Of a stretch of DNA of 64,000 nucleotides, positions 17,015-26,829 are shown piece by piece. Numbering within the stretch: the first letter of the stretch is position 1; every line of letters starts with the position of its first letter. Below the pieces are notes generated by a model. That model was given only the letters and a program-made list of their open reading frames with translations, did no database searches and was not told the DNA's origin. This DNA comes from CAZFGK01 sp964518635 (GTDB lineage Bacteria > Zixibacteria > MSB-5A5 > GN15 > FEB-12), in the NCBI GenBank assembly GCA_964518635.1, contig CAZFGK010000010.1, positions 38,839-102,838 on the forward strand, read 5' to 3'. Both the position numbers and the translations under genes were made by a program.

Positions 17015-18951
17015 TTACCCGCGTGAGGATACTCTCAACCGCCATTGCCATCCTCATCCTACTCTTCCTGTGTGCCGGTACTTCTGAAGCGGCAGTCGAT
17101 CGCCAGACATTGCGGTGGCTAAACAGCGGGCCGGTCATCGACTCGATCGTCATTACCGGGAACAACGCATTCTCTCGTAGTCGCATTCTCGAGCAGATGT
17201 ATTCACGAAAGACCAGTTTTCTGCGGGCAATCAGAAGTGAACGTCGGCGGAAAATTGCACGCGAGTCACTGAATCGAGACACACTAGAGATCAAGTATCT
17301 CTATCTGGTCAATGGTTATCTCGGAGTTCGAGTACAAGAGGCGTTTGAACTGCTTGAACCGGATTCAACCGCACTCATTCGGGTGAATATCAGCGAAGGA
17401 CGTCAGTTCAGATATGGGGAAGTGACTCTCTCCGGGGATATTACCGAAAAAGAACGAAAGCGATTCAATCGCTATGCTCGTCAGTTGCGCTTCAACAAGC
17501 CGATCAATCCGTTCGCATTGCAGGAGATTGCCTTTCGGATGAAAGAGGATATGGCGAATCTGGGCTATCCGTATGCCCTGGTCTCGGTTCTTCCCGACAC
17601 GAATAGTTCTGGCAATCTCAGTCCGGTCGCGATACGCATTTCCAGAGATTCACTTGTTCACTTCGGGGATGTCCAAATTGATGGTACCGATCAGTTTCCC
17701 AAGAAAGTTGTCGAGCGTGAACTGTTATTCAAAACAGGTGACACCTACAAGCGTGATGAGATTCTGCAGACGCAGCGGTTGCTCTATGCGACGGGGAATT
17801 TCAGCAGTGTGCAGATCGAGCCGCTGAATACTAGCCCGCGACAGTCACCAACAATGCAAATTCGGGTACGCGAGCGAAAGCCGAGATTCGCGACAATCCG
17901 TACCGGTGCTGGGCAATCCGAGTTTCGGGCAATTCAATGGGATATCGAGGGGCAAGCAGGGCAACGTAATTTCTTTGGTTATCGAAAATATGACCTGACC
18001 GCCAGATATTCATTCGGCTTTGGTGATGCCGAAAAGGCCCGTTTGCTGACACATGAGTATATTCTGAAATATACCGAGCCGCGTCCATTCAATCTGCGAA
18101 TTCCGCTTTCTACCTCAGTGACCTGGCAGCCCCCGCTTGCTGATGAAGTCCTTGATATCGAACTCGAAACATGGCGACTCACCTTTGAAACTCGTCGACG
18201 GAACCTGGGGAAGTGGAACTTGGGAGTAGGGGCAGAGTATATCTGGACTACTTTGACGCAGCTGAATTCAATTGATTCAACTCTCTCGGTAAGCTCCGAA
18301 AGACAACAGCGACGAAAGGGATTTGTCGAGATACGTTTCGATAGTCGTGATCATCTCTTCGTGCCGAGTCGAGGTCTTCTTGGGCAGGCTTCATTTGAAC
18401 AATTCGGCGGACCACTCGGCGGGAGCGGAAATTTTGTAAAATCAGAGGTAAGTCTTGCTGGTTTTACTGAAATTTCTGGAGGTCTCATCTCGGCAAGTCG
18501 TCTAAGCTATGGTATCGCTCGGCCCTCTGATGACAACACCCTCTCCTTCGCCGACGAAGTCCTTTTCACCGGCGGGGCAAACTCGGTTCGCGGGTTTCGT
18601 GAGAATCGTCTGGGCCCGGTCGATGCTTCCGGAGATCCGACTGGTGCGCGCTATGTGTTGACTGCGAATCAGGAGTTTCGCTGGCAAACGGTTCCGATTT
18701 TCAAATATATCCCCGGACTTAACTCCCTTCTGCGCGAGTTTCCGCTCTGGCAGTCACTATTTTTCGATATGGGGAATGGATTCAGCGAAGCGAGGGAGAT
18801 TCAGCTTGATAAGTTCGCCTACTCGGTTGGCACCGGAGTGCAGCTGATTACCCCTGCCGGGCCGCTTCGGCTTGATTATGCACGAGTAATCCCGACCAAT
18901 CGTTTCAGTTCCCAGGAGCGGTTCCATTTTACTATACTCTATGCATTCTGA
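17011..18951 (+). CDS. tamA: TamA/BamA-like Omp85 outer-membrane assembly protein
   Basis: The 646-residue protein has a signal peptide (ILILLFLCAGTSEAA), three POTRA-like modules over residues ~45-290 (IDSIVITGNNAFSRSRILEQ, FRYGEVTLSGDI, VHFGDVQIDGTDQFP), and a 16-strand Omp85 barrel. The barrel includes the VRGFRENRLGP segment of the conserved loop L6 (VRGF/Y) and ends LYAF. The TTG start is coupled to the tamB stop. The length suits TamA rather than BamA (usually five POTRA and ~800 residues). Together with TamB it would insert outer-membrane proteins or move lipids. Confidence 0.88.
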   Translation: MITRVRILSTAIAILILLFLCAGTSEAAVDRQTLRWLNSGPVIDSIVITGNNAFSRSRILEQMYSRKTSFLRAIRSERRRKIARESLNRDTLEIKYLYLVNGYLGVRVQEAFELLEPDSTALIRVNISEGRQFRYGEVTLSGDITEKERKRFNRYARQLRFNKPINPFALQEIAFRMKEDMANLGYPYALVSVLPDTNSSGNLSPVAIRISRDSLVHFGDVQIDGTDQFPKKVVERELLFKTGDTYKRDEILQTQRLLYATGNFSSVQIEPLNTSPRQSPTMQIRVRERKPRFATIRTGAGQSEFRAIQWDIEGQAGQRNFFGYRKYDLTARYSFGFGDAEKARLLTHEYILKYTEPRPFNLRIPLSTSVTWQPPLADEVLDIELETWRLTFETRRRNLGKWNLGVGAEYIWTTLTQLNSIDSTLSVSSERQQRRKGFVEIRFDSRDHLFVPSRGLLGQASFEQFGGPLGGSGNFVKSEVSLAGFTEISGGLISASRLSYGIARPSDDNTLSFADEVLFTGGANSVRGFRENRLGPVDASGDPTGARYVLTANQEFRWQTVPIFKYIPGLNSLLREFPLWQSLFFDMGNGFSEAREIQLDKFAYSVGTGVQLITPAGPLRLDYARVIPTNRFSSQERFHFTILYAF

Positions 18952-19038
18952 GCGGGGATCGCTCCGGAACGCATGCGCGCTAACGCGGTTGTAAAATGTA
19001 CTTTCTAAAACCAGTGAACTGAGCCAGTTAAGAATCAG

Positions 19039-20205
19039 ATGTTACACGAGCGAATCTATCTCGATCATAACGCCACCACACCGGTCGACCTGTCCGTCGT
19101 AGAAACAATGCGCAGGTACATGACCGATCAGATTGGTAATTCAAGTTCGGTACACCATGAGGGGCGTGGCGCAAAGGTCGCACTTGAGCAGGCGCGCGAA
19201 TCAATCGCGGCGTTCATTAATTGTGAACCGAGTGAATTGCTCTTTACCTCAGGCGGTACAGAATCCGACAATCTCGCGATACTTGGCACCATGCGAACGC
19301 TGAGCAAGCGGCGTGCACATCTGGTGGTCGGCGCCGCAGAACATCATGCGGTCCTCGAACCTGCCGAATATCTCCATGAAAGGGAAGGGGTCGCGCTTAC
19401 GCGGATTCCATCAAATACAGTAGGGCTGATAGATCCCGATCATATACGTGAAGTCGTTACTGCGAGCACTGCGCTGGTCTCGATCATGCACGCGAATAAT
19501 GAGACCGGAGCGGTGCAGGATATTGCGTTGATGTCTGCAATCGCGCATGAACAGGGGGCATTGTTCCATACCGATGCCGTTCAGTCGGTCGGGAAGATTC
19601 CGGTCGATGTGCGCGTTATGGATGTCGATCTGTTGTCACTCACTGGTCACAAAATCTACGGTCCTCGAGGAGCAGGTGCTCTATTTGTTCGAAGCGGCAT
19701 CAAGATCGCACCCCTCATGTATGGTGGCTCGCAGGAACGTCGCCGACGACCGGGTACCGAGAATGTCGCCGCCATCATCGGACTGGCGAAGGCACTCGAA
19801 ATCGCAAAAACGAAAATGGCCGAAGATGAAATCCGTCTTCGCGCACTCTCTGATTATTTTGCTTCTCAACTGCTCGATAAGATTCCAGATGTGCGCATCA
19901 ATTCCGACCCGGCGCACCGACTTCCTCAGACTGTGCATGCATCATTTTATGCCCTCGAAGGGGAGCCGATTGTCCTCTCCCTTGATCTCGAAGGAATCGC
20001 AGTCTCCTCCGGTTCTGCCTGCACTGCCGGAGCGACTGAGCCTTCTCATGTTCTCTCCGCAATGGGAGTAGAAAAGAGCTGGGCAGTGGGTGCTATTCGA
20101 TTCTCTCTAGGCAGAAGCACTACAAAAGAGCAGATCGACAAGGTTCTTCACGTCCTGCCGGGTGTGATTGCACGACTTCGGGAACTTTCGCCGGTGAGGA
20201 GATAG
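19039..20205 (+). CDS. Cysteine desulfurase (NifS/IscS family)
   Basis: The 388-residue PLP enzyme shows YLDHNATTPVD at the N-terminus, the PLP histidine region AAEHHAVLEP, SIMHANNETGAVQD, the Schiff-base lysine in SLTGHKIYGPRG, RRRPGTENVAAIIG, and the active-site loop cysteine in VSSGSACTAG. The long loop is typical of group I (NifS/IscS) enzymes. It removes sulfur from cysteine as a protein persulfide. The next gene, 7 bases away, is mnmA, a sulfur acceptor for tRNA thiolation, so this enzyme probably feeds 2-thiouridine synthesis. No iscU or iscA lies nearby. Confidence 0.95.
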   Translation: MLHERIYLDHNATTPVDLSVVETMRRYMTDQIGNSSSVHHEGRGAKVALEQARESIAAFINCEPSELLFTSGGTESDNLAILGTMRTLSKRRAHLVVGAAEHHAVLEPAEYLHEREGVALTRIPSNTVGLIDPDHIREVVTASTALVSIMHANNETGAVQDIALMSAIAHEQGALFHTDAVQSVGKIPVDVRVMDVDLLSLTGHKIYGPRGAGALFVRSGIKIAPLMYGGSQERRRRPGTENVAAIIGLAKALEIAKTKMAEDEIRLRALSDYFASQLLDKIPDVRINSDPAHRLPQTVHASFYALEGEPIVLSLDLEGIAVSSGSACTAGATEPSHVLSAMGVEKSWAVGAIRFSLGRSTTKEQIDKVLHVLPGVIARLRELSPVRR

Positions 20206-20212
20206 TCTCGAT

Positions 20213-21304
20213 ATGTCACGTGTGCTCGTCGCCATGTCCGGAGGAGTTGATTCATCAGTCGCTGCGCTCTTGCTCAAAGAACAGGGGCATGAAGTGATCG
20301 GCGCGCATATGAAACTCTGGGACTTTGTCGATGTCGGCGGGGATATCTACAAGGATGGTCGCTGCTGCACACTCGATTCTATTACCGATTGCCGCATGGT
20401 CTGCGATGCGATCGGTGCGCCTTTCTATGTATTCAATCTCTCTGCCGAATTCCAAACTGCGGTGATCGAAAATTTCGTGAGTGAATATCAATCCGGGCGC
20501 ACTCCGAATCCCTGTGTGCGTTGCAATAGTGAGGTCAAATGGCTCGCCTTTCTGAACAAAGCCCGCGCTCTTGGTTGTGATGCCGTCGCCACTGGCCACT
20601 ATGCCATCATTGAACAGAATGCGCACGGGCGTTGGTATGTGCGCAAAGGGGTTGATGGAACCCGTGATCAGTCGTATGTCCTCTGGGGACTCACTCAGGA
20701 TGCACTGGCACACACTCTCATGCCACTCGGTAATATAACGAAGAAAACAGTTCGCGAGATTGCACGGAAATATCAACTTCGCACCGCCGAGAAAGCAGAA
20801 TCCCGCGAAATCTGTTTTGTGGTCGACAACGACTACCGGCGATTCCTGCGTGACTACACCGCCAAACGCGCGCCGGAATCGATTCAGCCCGGGGAGATCG
20901 TTGATGAAGTGGGAAGTGTTCTCGGTCGTCATGAAGGTACCGCCTACTATACGATAGGTCAGCGCAAAGGGTTGGGGATTACCTCACCGCATCCGTTGTA
21001 TGTGAAGGAGATTGATATACAGTCCAATCGGATTGTGGTGAGTCAGAGGGATGCGCTCACTTCTCGCACCGCGCAGGTTGTCCAGCTCAACTGGATGGCG
21101 GAGTCCGGTGAGAGCGTATTTGATGCAGAGATCAAGATTCGCTATCAACATCAACCGGTTGCCGGTGTCGTCCGACCAGAAGTGAATGGTCAGGTGCAGG
21201 TGGAGTTTTCGACACCGCAGCGTGCGGTGACTCCGGGTCAGACCATTGTCTTTTTCAGGCAGGATCAACTTCTTGGCGGCGGGATTATTGCCTCCGCTGC
21301 CTGA
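20213..21304 (+). CDS. mnmA: tRNA-specific 2-thiouridylase MnmA
   Basis: The 363-residue enzyme has the PP-loop MSGGVDSSVAALLL for ATP binding, the first catalytic cysteine in GRTPNPCVRCN, and the second in SREICFV. It also has GQRKGLGI and the C-terminal beta-barrel. It adenylates uridine 34 of tRNA-Lys, -Glu and -Gln and replaces oxygen with sulfur. The cysteine desulfurase gene directly upstream is its likely sulfur donor. Length and motifs are normal. Confidence 0.96.
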   Translation: MSRVLVAMSGGVDSSVAALLLKEQGHEVIGAHMKLWDFVDVGGDIYKDGRCCTLDSITDCRMVCDAIGAPFYVFNLSAEFQTAVIENFVSEYQSGRTPNPCVRCNSEVKWLAFLNKARALGCDAVATGHYAIIEQNAHGRWYVRKGVDGTRDQSYVLWGLTQDALAHTLMPLGNITKKTVREIARKYQLRTAEKAESREICFVVDNDYRRFLRDYTAKRAPESIQPGEIVDEVGSVLGRHEGTAYYTIGQRKGLGITSPHPLYVKEIDIQSNRIVVSQRDALTSRTAQVVQLNWMAESGESVFDAEIKIRYQHQPVAGVVRPEVNGQVQVEFSTPQRAVTPGQTIVFFRQDQLLGGGIIASAA

Positions 21305-21321
21305 TTGCTGTTTCTTCTCAT

Positions 21322-22020
21322 ATGGTCAAAATACAGTATCATGGACATTCTTGTGTGCAGCTCACTTGCGGTGAGCACTCGTTGATCATTGATCCATTCC
21401 TTACGGGAAATCAGTTGGCAAAATCTACCGCGGAATCGATTCAGGTTCAGCACATTTTGATTACCCACGCGCACGCTGATCATGTTGGCGATGCACTTGC
21501 CATAGCTCGGCGACTGCACGCAACAATCATCTGCAATTTCGATCTCGCCCTCATTTTGCAACATGAGGCACCGGATGTTAACTTTCGCGATATGCAGATC
21601 GGCGGAAAGATGATCACGCCGTTTGGACGCGTGAAAATGACCATCGCGCATCATGGTAGTACTTACGAATCGGATCCGCCGCAGTCTGCTGGTCCGTCGA
21701 CCGGATTTGTTGTCACGTTGGGCGGAATGCACATCTATCATGCCGGTGACACCGGGCTTTTTCTTGATATGAAACTCATCGGTGAACTTGACCCGATCGA
21801 TCTGGCCTGTCTGCCGATTGGAGATTTATACACGATGGGGATCGACGATGCCGCTCATGCGGTTTCTTTCTTGAACCCCCGTTATGTGTTGCCGATTCAT
21901 TACAATACATTTCCTGTCATTCAGGCGGATGTCAGCGAATTTGAAAAGAGATCGCAGGCAAAGTGCCCGTCAGCAGTTGTCTGGCCGATGAAACCCGGTG
22001 AGATTCGCACCCTTTCATAA
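21322..22020 (+). CDS. UPF0173 metal-dependent hydrolase
   Basis: The 232-residue protein is a metallo-beta-lactamase fold enzyme of the UPF0173 group. It begins VKIQYHGHSCVQL, has the metal site THAHADHVGDA, a further IAHHGSTYES and HAGDTGLF, and ends with LPIHYNTFPVI. All metal ligands expected for the family are present. Substrates are unproven in most bacteria; roles as general hydrolases (YtkL-type) have been proposed. It follows mnmA by 17 bases and could share its transcript. Confidence 0.92.
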   Translation: MVKIQYHGHSCVQLTCGEHSLIIDPFLTGNQLAKSTAESIQVQHILITHAHADHVGDALAIARRLHATIICNFDLALILQHEAPDVNFRDMQIGGKMITPFGRVKMTIAHHGSTYESDPPQSAGPSTGFVVTLGGMHIYHAGDTGLFLDMKLIGELDPIDLACLPIGDLYTMGIDDAAHAVSFLNPRYVLPIHYNTFPVIQADVSEFEKRSQAKCPSAVVWPMKPGEIRTLS

Positions 22021-22065
22021 CATGCGAAAGCTCTCCGTCGATCAGTTTGCAAGGAGCAGATCATT

Positions 22066-24579
22066 GTGAAGAAATTACTGGTTGTTCTAGGTGCGGTTGT
22101 CGCGGTTCTGGTCGGGTTTCTGATCGCGGTAATGATCTACTTTCCAAAGGAGAAAATACGCGCCCTCGCAATCGAACAGGGGAGCAAGACACTGGGAAGA
22201 CCGATTGAGGTCGGGGATGTCTCGGTGACACTCTGGGGCGGTTTCGGTGCCGCGCTCAATGATCTGGTCATCGGGAATCCGTCGGGGATGACAGGTGATC
22301 CTCTCGCCTCGATCAGATCAATAGACGTAAAAGTCGCCCTTCTACCTCTTCTATCAGGCTCAGTTCAGGTTGATCGCCTGATCATTGAAAAGCCGGTGAT
22401 TTCGCTGATGAAGCAAGCGGATGGAAAAGTCAATTATCAGTTTAAACCAGATACGTCGAATGCTGCGACAACTGATACGAGTGCTTCGAACTCCGGAGAT
22501 GTTGCTGTTGGACGGATTGAACTCCGTGATGGCCGCCTGAGCTATCGGGACGATAGCAGCAGTCAGACTATTCTTCTCACTGGTCTTTCGCTCTCCTCCT
22601 TTTCAGAACTCAATGGTACGACAACGACTATGAAAGCGGAGCTGAACATCGACTCACTCCTGTATGCCAGTCCGGATACGATTGCATTGCAGGATCTCAG
22701 TACCAAGCTGGTGGTCAGCATTGATTCTTCACGAAAAGAATATGATCTCAGCTCAGTTGAAGTCACTGCAAATTCATTCTCAATTTCCGGAAATGGCAAC
22801 ATTTCTACTGCAGGAAAAATTCCAAACGGAAATCTAGCATTCTCATTGAAATCAATCGGACTTGATAAGATCATGCAGATGCTTCCGAAAGTGCAGCGAG
22901 AAAAGCTCACTGGCTATGCCGTTGCTGGAACGTTGTCCGGAGATGGAACAGTAACACTCGCCGGGGCTGATTCACTTGAGGCTGATTTCACCGCTCACAT
23001 GACAGTTGCCCAGCTTGTCGCAAAGTCTGAAGGGATCGCCGGAGAGCTTCGGGCAGATTCTCTTCTGCTCTCAATGGACAAGCTTCGCTCCAAAGTCTGG
23101 CTGAGTGGCGCGACCTTCGATCATCAACCGATCTCTCTTACTGCAGAGCTATCAAACGGAGAGAAGCCATTTCTGGATGCTGCTGCATCCGGTGTGATCG
23201 ATGTCGCAATGCTTAAGCCACTCATGGCAGGGAGCAGTATGACCGAACTTTCCGGGCGGGCATCACTTGTGGTGACCGCCAAAGGGGATATCTCAGATCA
23301 AGCAAATTTGCAAACTGTTGGTACGGTTTCACTGCAGGATATTCGCTACCATGATTCGCAACTTCCCGAGCCGATCACCGATCTGGATGCTGATCTGTCG
23401 CTCGACAACAACCGAGTGGCGATTCGGCAGCTCTCAATGAAGTTTCCTTCAAGCGATCTGACACTTACCGGGACGGCTGAACATCTGATCCCCTGGTTAC
23501 TGGCTACTGACGAAACAGCAAAACAGAAAGTTCGAAAGCCTGATCTGACCTTTACAGCTACAAGCAATCGTTTTGATTCTGACAAGCTCTTTCCGGAAGC
23601 AACACCGGGGGGCGGTGTGGATAGTGTAATTCAGATCGATTCGATCCCCTCACTGCTCTTTCCGGATATTCTTGGGCGAGGGACGTTTGTCATTGATACC
23701 ATGATCTATTGCAAACTCGACCTGACAGACATTCGTGGAAAAATTGCGATCAAAGATCGAGTTATTCAATGCACCGATGTAACTGGCAAACTCTACAGCG
23801 GAACGATAGACGGTTCTACTGCAATCGATTTCAATGACTATGACTTTCCTGTCTATGCAGGGGCGTTTTCCGGGACGGGAATCGAAGCAAATGATTTCAT
23901 GACTCGTTTTACGCCACTTCAGGGGGTGCTCTTCGGGAAGGCCGACCTCAAGGGGACATTCGGTGCTACGGGGTGGGAAGCGAGCGATTTTCTGAAGTCA
24001 CTTACCCTCGACGGAAATTCTCTGATTCGCTCCGCGAAACTGACGACTTCGGGAGTCATTCGGGATGGACTGACTGCATTGGCGGGGAAGGCCGGAGTGA
24101 CATTCGACGGAGAACAGGCGGTTCGTGAACTCACTGCAAAATTCAAAGTCGAAAATGGGCGTGTCCATATGGAGCCATTTAGTATTCCTGTCGGAGAATT
24201 AGGGACCGTTCAATTCGGTGGCTCGTATGGTTTCGACAATACCGCCGCAGGGCTCGGCGACATTCAGCTTTCAGAATCAGCGAGTCAGAAACTGGCCGCA
24301 AGTGGCGGAATCGCTGCCGGCCTTCTCGGTGGGAAAAATCTCGCGATCTCTCTCCCATTTGCGGTTGGGGGTTCGATCACTAGCCCGACATTTTCTATCG
24401 ACTATCAGAAAGCCGCCGCCAACACTGCAGCTCAGGCGAAACAAGCAGCCGAAACCGCCGTGAAAGACGCAGTCAAAGGGACCGTCGACAAGGGGCTTGA
24501 TGAAGCTGGGAAGAAAGTCGACTCGACCCTAAAAAAATCAGCGGAAGGGCTTCTCAAAGGGCTTCTGAAAAAGCCGTAA
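22066..24579 (+). CDS. AsmA family protein
   Basis: The 837-residue protein starts with a membrane anchor (LLVVLGAVVAVLVGFLIAVMIYF) followed by the AsmA start GRPIEVGDVSVTLWGG. Repeated beta-strand segments follow, and a C-terminal region is like AsmA (ESASQKLAASGGIAAGLLG). The tail is Ala/Lys-rich and helical (AANTAAQAKQAAETAVKDA). AsmA-like proteins belong to the same bridge-forming superfamily as TamB and influence outer-membrane lipid homeostasis. The GTG start has AAGGAG 10 bases upstream. A strong terminator follows at 24615. Confidence 0.88.
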   Translation: MKKLLVVLGAVVAVLVGFLIAVMIYFPKEKIRALAIEQGSKTLGRPIEVGDVSVTLWGGFGAALNDLVIGNPSGMTGDPLASIRSIDVKVALLPLLSGSVQVDRLIIEKPVISLMKQADGKVNYQFKPDTSNAATTDTSASNSGDVAVGRIELRDGRLSYRDDSSSQTILLTGLSLSSFSELNGTTTTMKAELNIDSLLYASPDTIALQDLSTKLVVSIDSSRKEYDLSSVEVTANSFSISGNGNISTAGKIPNGNLAFSLKSIGLDKIMQMLPKVQREKLTGYAVAGTLSGDGTVTLAGADSLEADFTAHMTVAQLVAKSEGIAGELRADSLLLSMDKLRSKVWLSGATFDHQPISLTAELSNGEKPFLDAAASGVIDVAMLKPLMAGSSMTELSGRASLVVTAKGDISDQANLQTVGTVSLQDIRYHDSQLPEPITDLDADLSLDNNRVAIRQLSMKFPSSDLTLTGTAEHLIPWLLATDETAKQKVRKPDLTFTATSNRFDSDKLFPEATPGGGVDSVIQIDSIPSLLFPDILGRGTFVIDTMIYCKLDLTDIRGKIAIKDRVIQCTDVTGKLYSGTIDGSTAIDFNDYDFPVYAGAFSGTGIEANDFMTRFTPLQGVLFGKADLKGTFGATGWEASDFLKSLTLDGNSLIRSAKLTTSGVIRDGLTALAGKAGVTFDGEQAVRELTAKFKVENGRVHMEPFSIPVGELGTVQFGGSYGFDNTAAGLGDIQLSESASQKLAASGGIAAGLLGGKNLAISLPFAVGGSITSPTFSIDYQKAAANTAAQAKQAAETAVKDAVKGTVDKGLDEAGKKVDSTLKKSAEGLLKGLLKKP

Positions 24580-24614
24580 GGGAAAGCTGCTCAACCACTA
24601 GTCAATCTTGCTCC

Positions 24615-24651
24615 CCCTCGTCGGAATTTCGACGAGGGAATCATTTTTTTT
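24615..24651 (+). terminator. Rho-independent terminator after the AsmA-like gene
   Basis: A perfect 9-bp stem, CCCTCGTCG paired with CGACGAGGG around a 6-base loop, is followed after AATCA by a run of eight T. It ends the transcript 36 bases past the stop codon and separates it from the PAS gene. Confidence 0.9.
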
Positions 24652-24764
24652 CAAAGATTTCTGCTTCTCTGGTCGAGATATCTCTTAAGAGAGAACTCGG
24701 TCGTGACTCCCTTCCCGGTCATTGCTCGAGTCAATCCTGTCTCAACAACAATTGCGGAGAGCAT

Positions 24765-26705
24765 ATGATCACCCCTGAGTCGCTGACTTCTGTGACGGTA
24801 CCGATGCGCAAGACTGCTTCGGTTCGAGTCGATTTCCGCGGCCGGGTGACGATGGTCAACGACGAAGCCGAAGAACTGTTTGGCCTCTCCCGCGAACTTC
24901 TCTATTCACGCCCGTTTACCGATTTCATCGCAGAGATCGACCGCCCCGGGATTGCACAACTCGTCAAACAGCGACATCTGCAGATTGAGTCATCACTTGA
25001 TCTGGGGCCGATCACTTTTGTTTCGCAAGTAGGCAAGACTCAGCCGATTCGATTGTTGATCTCAATCGGCTATGCTGCCGGAAATCCTGCCAATTATCAT
25101 ATCATTCTCCTCCCAACAACTGGAATCGAAATCGTCACCCCCTCGTCGAAAATCGGCGGGGAAGTGTTTGTGATTACCGAGCGGGAGAAGTCTCATGAAC
25201 AGGGTCAACTGCTCGAGCTTCTGGCTCAGTATGCGCAATCAGACTTTCCCGAATCTGCGGCGACAGTATCCAAGTTGCTTGCTCTGACTACTCCCCTGCA
25301 ACAGAACGCAGTCTATCGCTTAGATGGTACGTCGATGATCTGCCTCGCTGCTTCGACCGTCGGTATGAAGGGGCGCGTTGAAGAGACTGATGAATCGGAG
25401 TTGTCTTCGACTAATCGACTGCATGAAATGGTTTGTCAGAGCCGTGAATTATATCGTCACGATCAGGATGCATCGGTTCGACGTGCGGTCGAACTTACCG
25501 GATCTGCACCGCAGGAATTGATACTCCCCATTGTGACAGATGCGGCGACCTATTGTGTACGTGGTTGGTTCAAGGAATCGCCGTCGGTCGAAGTACTAGA
25601 TGAAATATGTCGGTTAATTCCAAATGTGATTCTTCACTCCAGACAGACTGTTGCCAGCCACGGCGATCATCAGAACGAATGGAAGCTGATCACTGAGGGG
25701 CATTCGGAAGTTTCCGCCAACAATGATGAGGCACTCCCTCTTCAGTGGTATCGGTTTGATGCCAATGGAACTTGTATCTCACGCAGTTCGGTTGCAATCG
25801 AGATGGAGAATCTCGGGAGTCTCTGCAAGTCATTTGGCGAATTGCAAAGTGTTGAACTCGCTGCCAAGCTTGATCTCTTTCGTGTAGCTACCAGCCCCGG
25901 TTCGACAATCGAGAAGATCTTCACGCTGTGCGAATCTGGTGATCAGTTATTCGGCTGGGTTGAAGAGAAGAAGATTTTTGGCGTTATGGTGTTATGCCCT
26001 GGAACTGTCGCCGACGCTCACCCCTCGCAGATTTCTCTCGCTCTTCCATCCGCACTGCATCGTGAACTGACTCAGGCATTCAAGCCACTTCGGGCAACGG
26101 CTTCGCGAGTGTTGCATCAGTATTTGAATAAGCTCGACGCCGATGGTCAATTCCTGATGACTCGGCTGGATGAACAGCTAGAAGGGTGCGATAGACTCCT
26201 GCGAGTCACTGCGCAGTTGCAGCGACTTGCTGCTGAACAGGAAACATCAGTTCCGGTTGATCTCGCATTTCTGGTTCGCCGAAAGGTACATGATATCGCG
26301 CTGTCACTGAACTGCGAAGAGCCGAGTATCTCCTTTGAACATCCACGAAAGATATCGAGTTCTCTTCACAAGTGCGAGGGGATCATTGAGGGGATAGTGC
26401 AGGCGTTATACAGAGAATCAAGAAACCCGAAACGGATTCTCGTCTCACTCGAAGAGCAGGAGAATCGTTTCTCCCTTCAGATTCGCTTTCCTGAGTTGAA
26501 GTCCGATGAACGGGCCATCAAACAACTCATGAGTCTGCATCGCGGTTTTCATGAGCAGATCCGCACCGGGCATGGAAAACTTGAGCATCTTTCATTTGTC
26601 CGGGTCATTGCCCAATCACTCGGTGGGGAGCTGCATGCGAGTCTCGGCTCACACAGCGAGCTTTGCCTGACACTCACCCTCCCTAAATCTCCTGCTAAAA
26701 ACTAA
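24765..26705 (+). CDS. PAS-domain sensor with degenerate histidine-kinase-like core
   Basis: The protein has 646 residues. Residues ~17-125 form a PAS domain (VDFRGRVTMVNDEAEELFGLS). The middle (about 140-430) has no family I recognise. The last ~210 residues keep the order of a kinase dimerisation helix pair and an ATPase fold (LDEQLEGCDRLLRVTAQLQRL ... LVRRKVHDIALSLN ... FVRVIAQSLGGELHASLG). There is no HE/HD phospho-histidine motif, the N-box asparagine is missing (EGIIEGIVQALYRES), and the GxGL glycines read HGKLEHL. It is probably not an active kinase. It may be a sensor that binds other signalling proteins; no response regulator gene is adjacent. Confidence 0.6.
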   Translation: MITPESLTSVTVPMRKTASVRVDFRGRVTMVNDEAEELFGLSRELLYSRPFTDFIAEIDRPGIAQLVKQRHLQIESSLDLGPITFVSQVGKTQPIRLLISIGYAAGNPANYHIILLPTTGIEIVTPSSKIGGEVFVITEREKSHEQGQLLELLAQYAQSDFPESAATVSKLLALTTPLQQNAVYRLDGTSMICLAASTVGMKGRVEETDESELSSTNRLHEMVCQSRELYRHDQDASVRRAVELTGSAPQELILPIVTDAATYCVRGWFKESPSVEVLDEICRLIPNVILHSRQTVASHGDHQNEWKLITEGHSEVSANNDEALPLQWYRFDANGTCISRSSVAIEMENLGSLCKSFGELQSVELAAKLDLFRVATSPGSTIEKIFTLCESGDQLFGWVEEKKIFGVMVLCPGTVADAHPSQISLALPSALHRELTQAFKPLRATASRVLHQYLNKLDADGQFLMTRLDEQLEGCDRLLRVTAQLQRLAAEQETSVPVDLAFLVRRKVHDIALSLNCEEPSISFEHPRKISSSLHKCEGIIEGIVQALYRESRNPKRILVSLEEQENRFSLQIRFPELKSDERAIKQLMSLHRGFHEQIRTGHGKLEHLSFVRVIAQSLGGELHASLGSHSELCLTLTLPKSPAKN

Positions 26706-26829
26706 GCAGTTTCTCAATCAAAAGCCGTTCACTGGTCCTAGGCAGCTAGACGCCTCTACTTCAAACTGATTGACAGACGCGGGATTCCGTCTATTTTGCG
26801 CCCTCTTTGAAACTGAGAGGAATCCCAAC

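Noticed and set aside
20255..20932. 225-residue minus-strand open frame inside mnmA
   Set aside because: mnmA has all family motifs on the plus strand; the opposite frame has none and no ribosome site.
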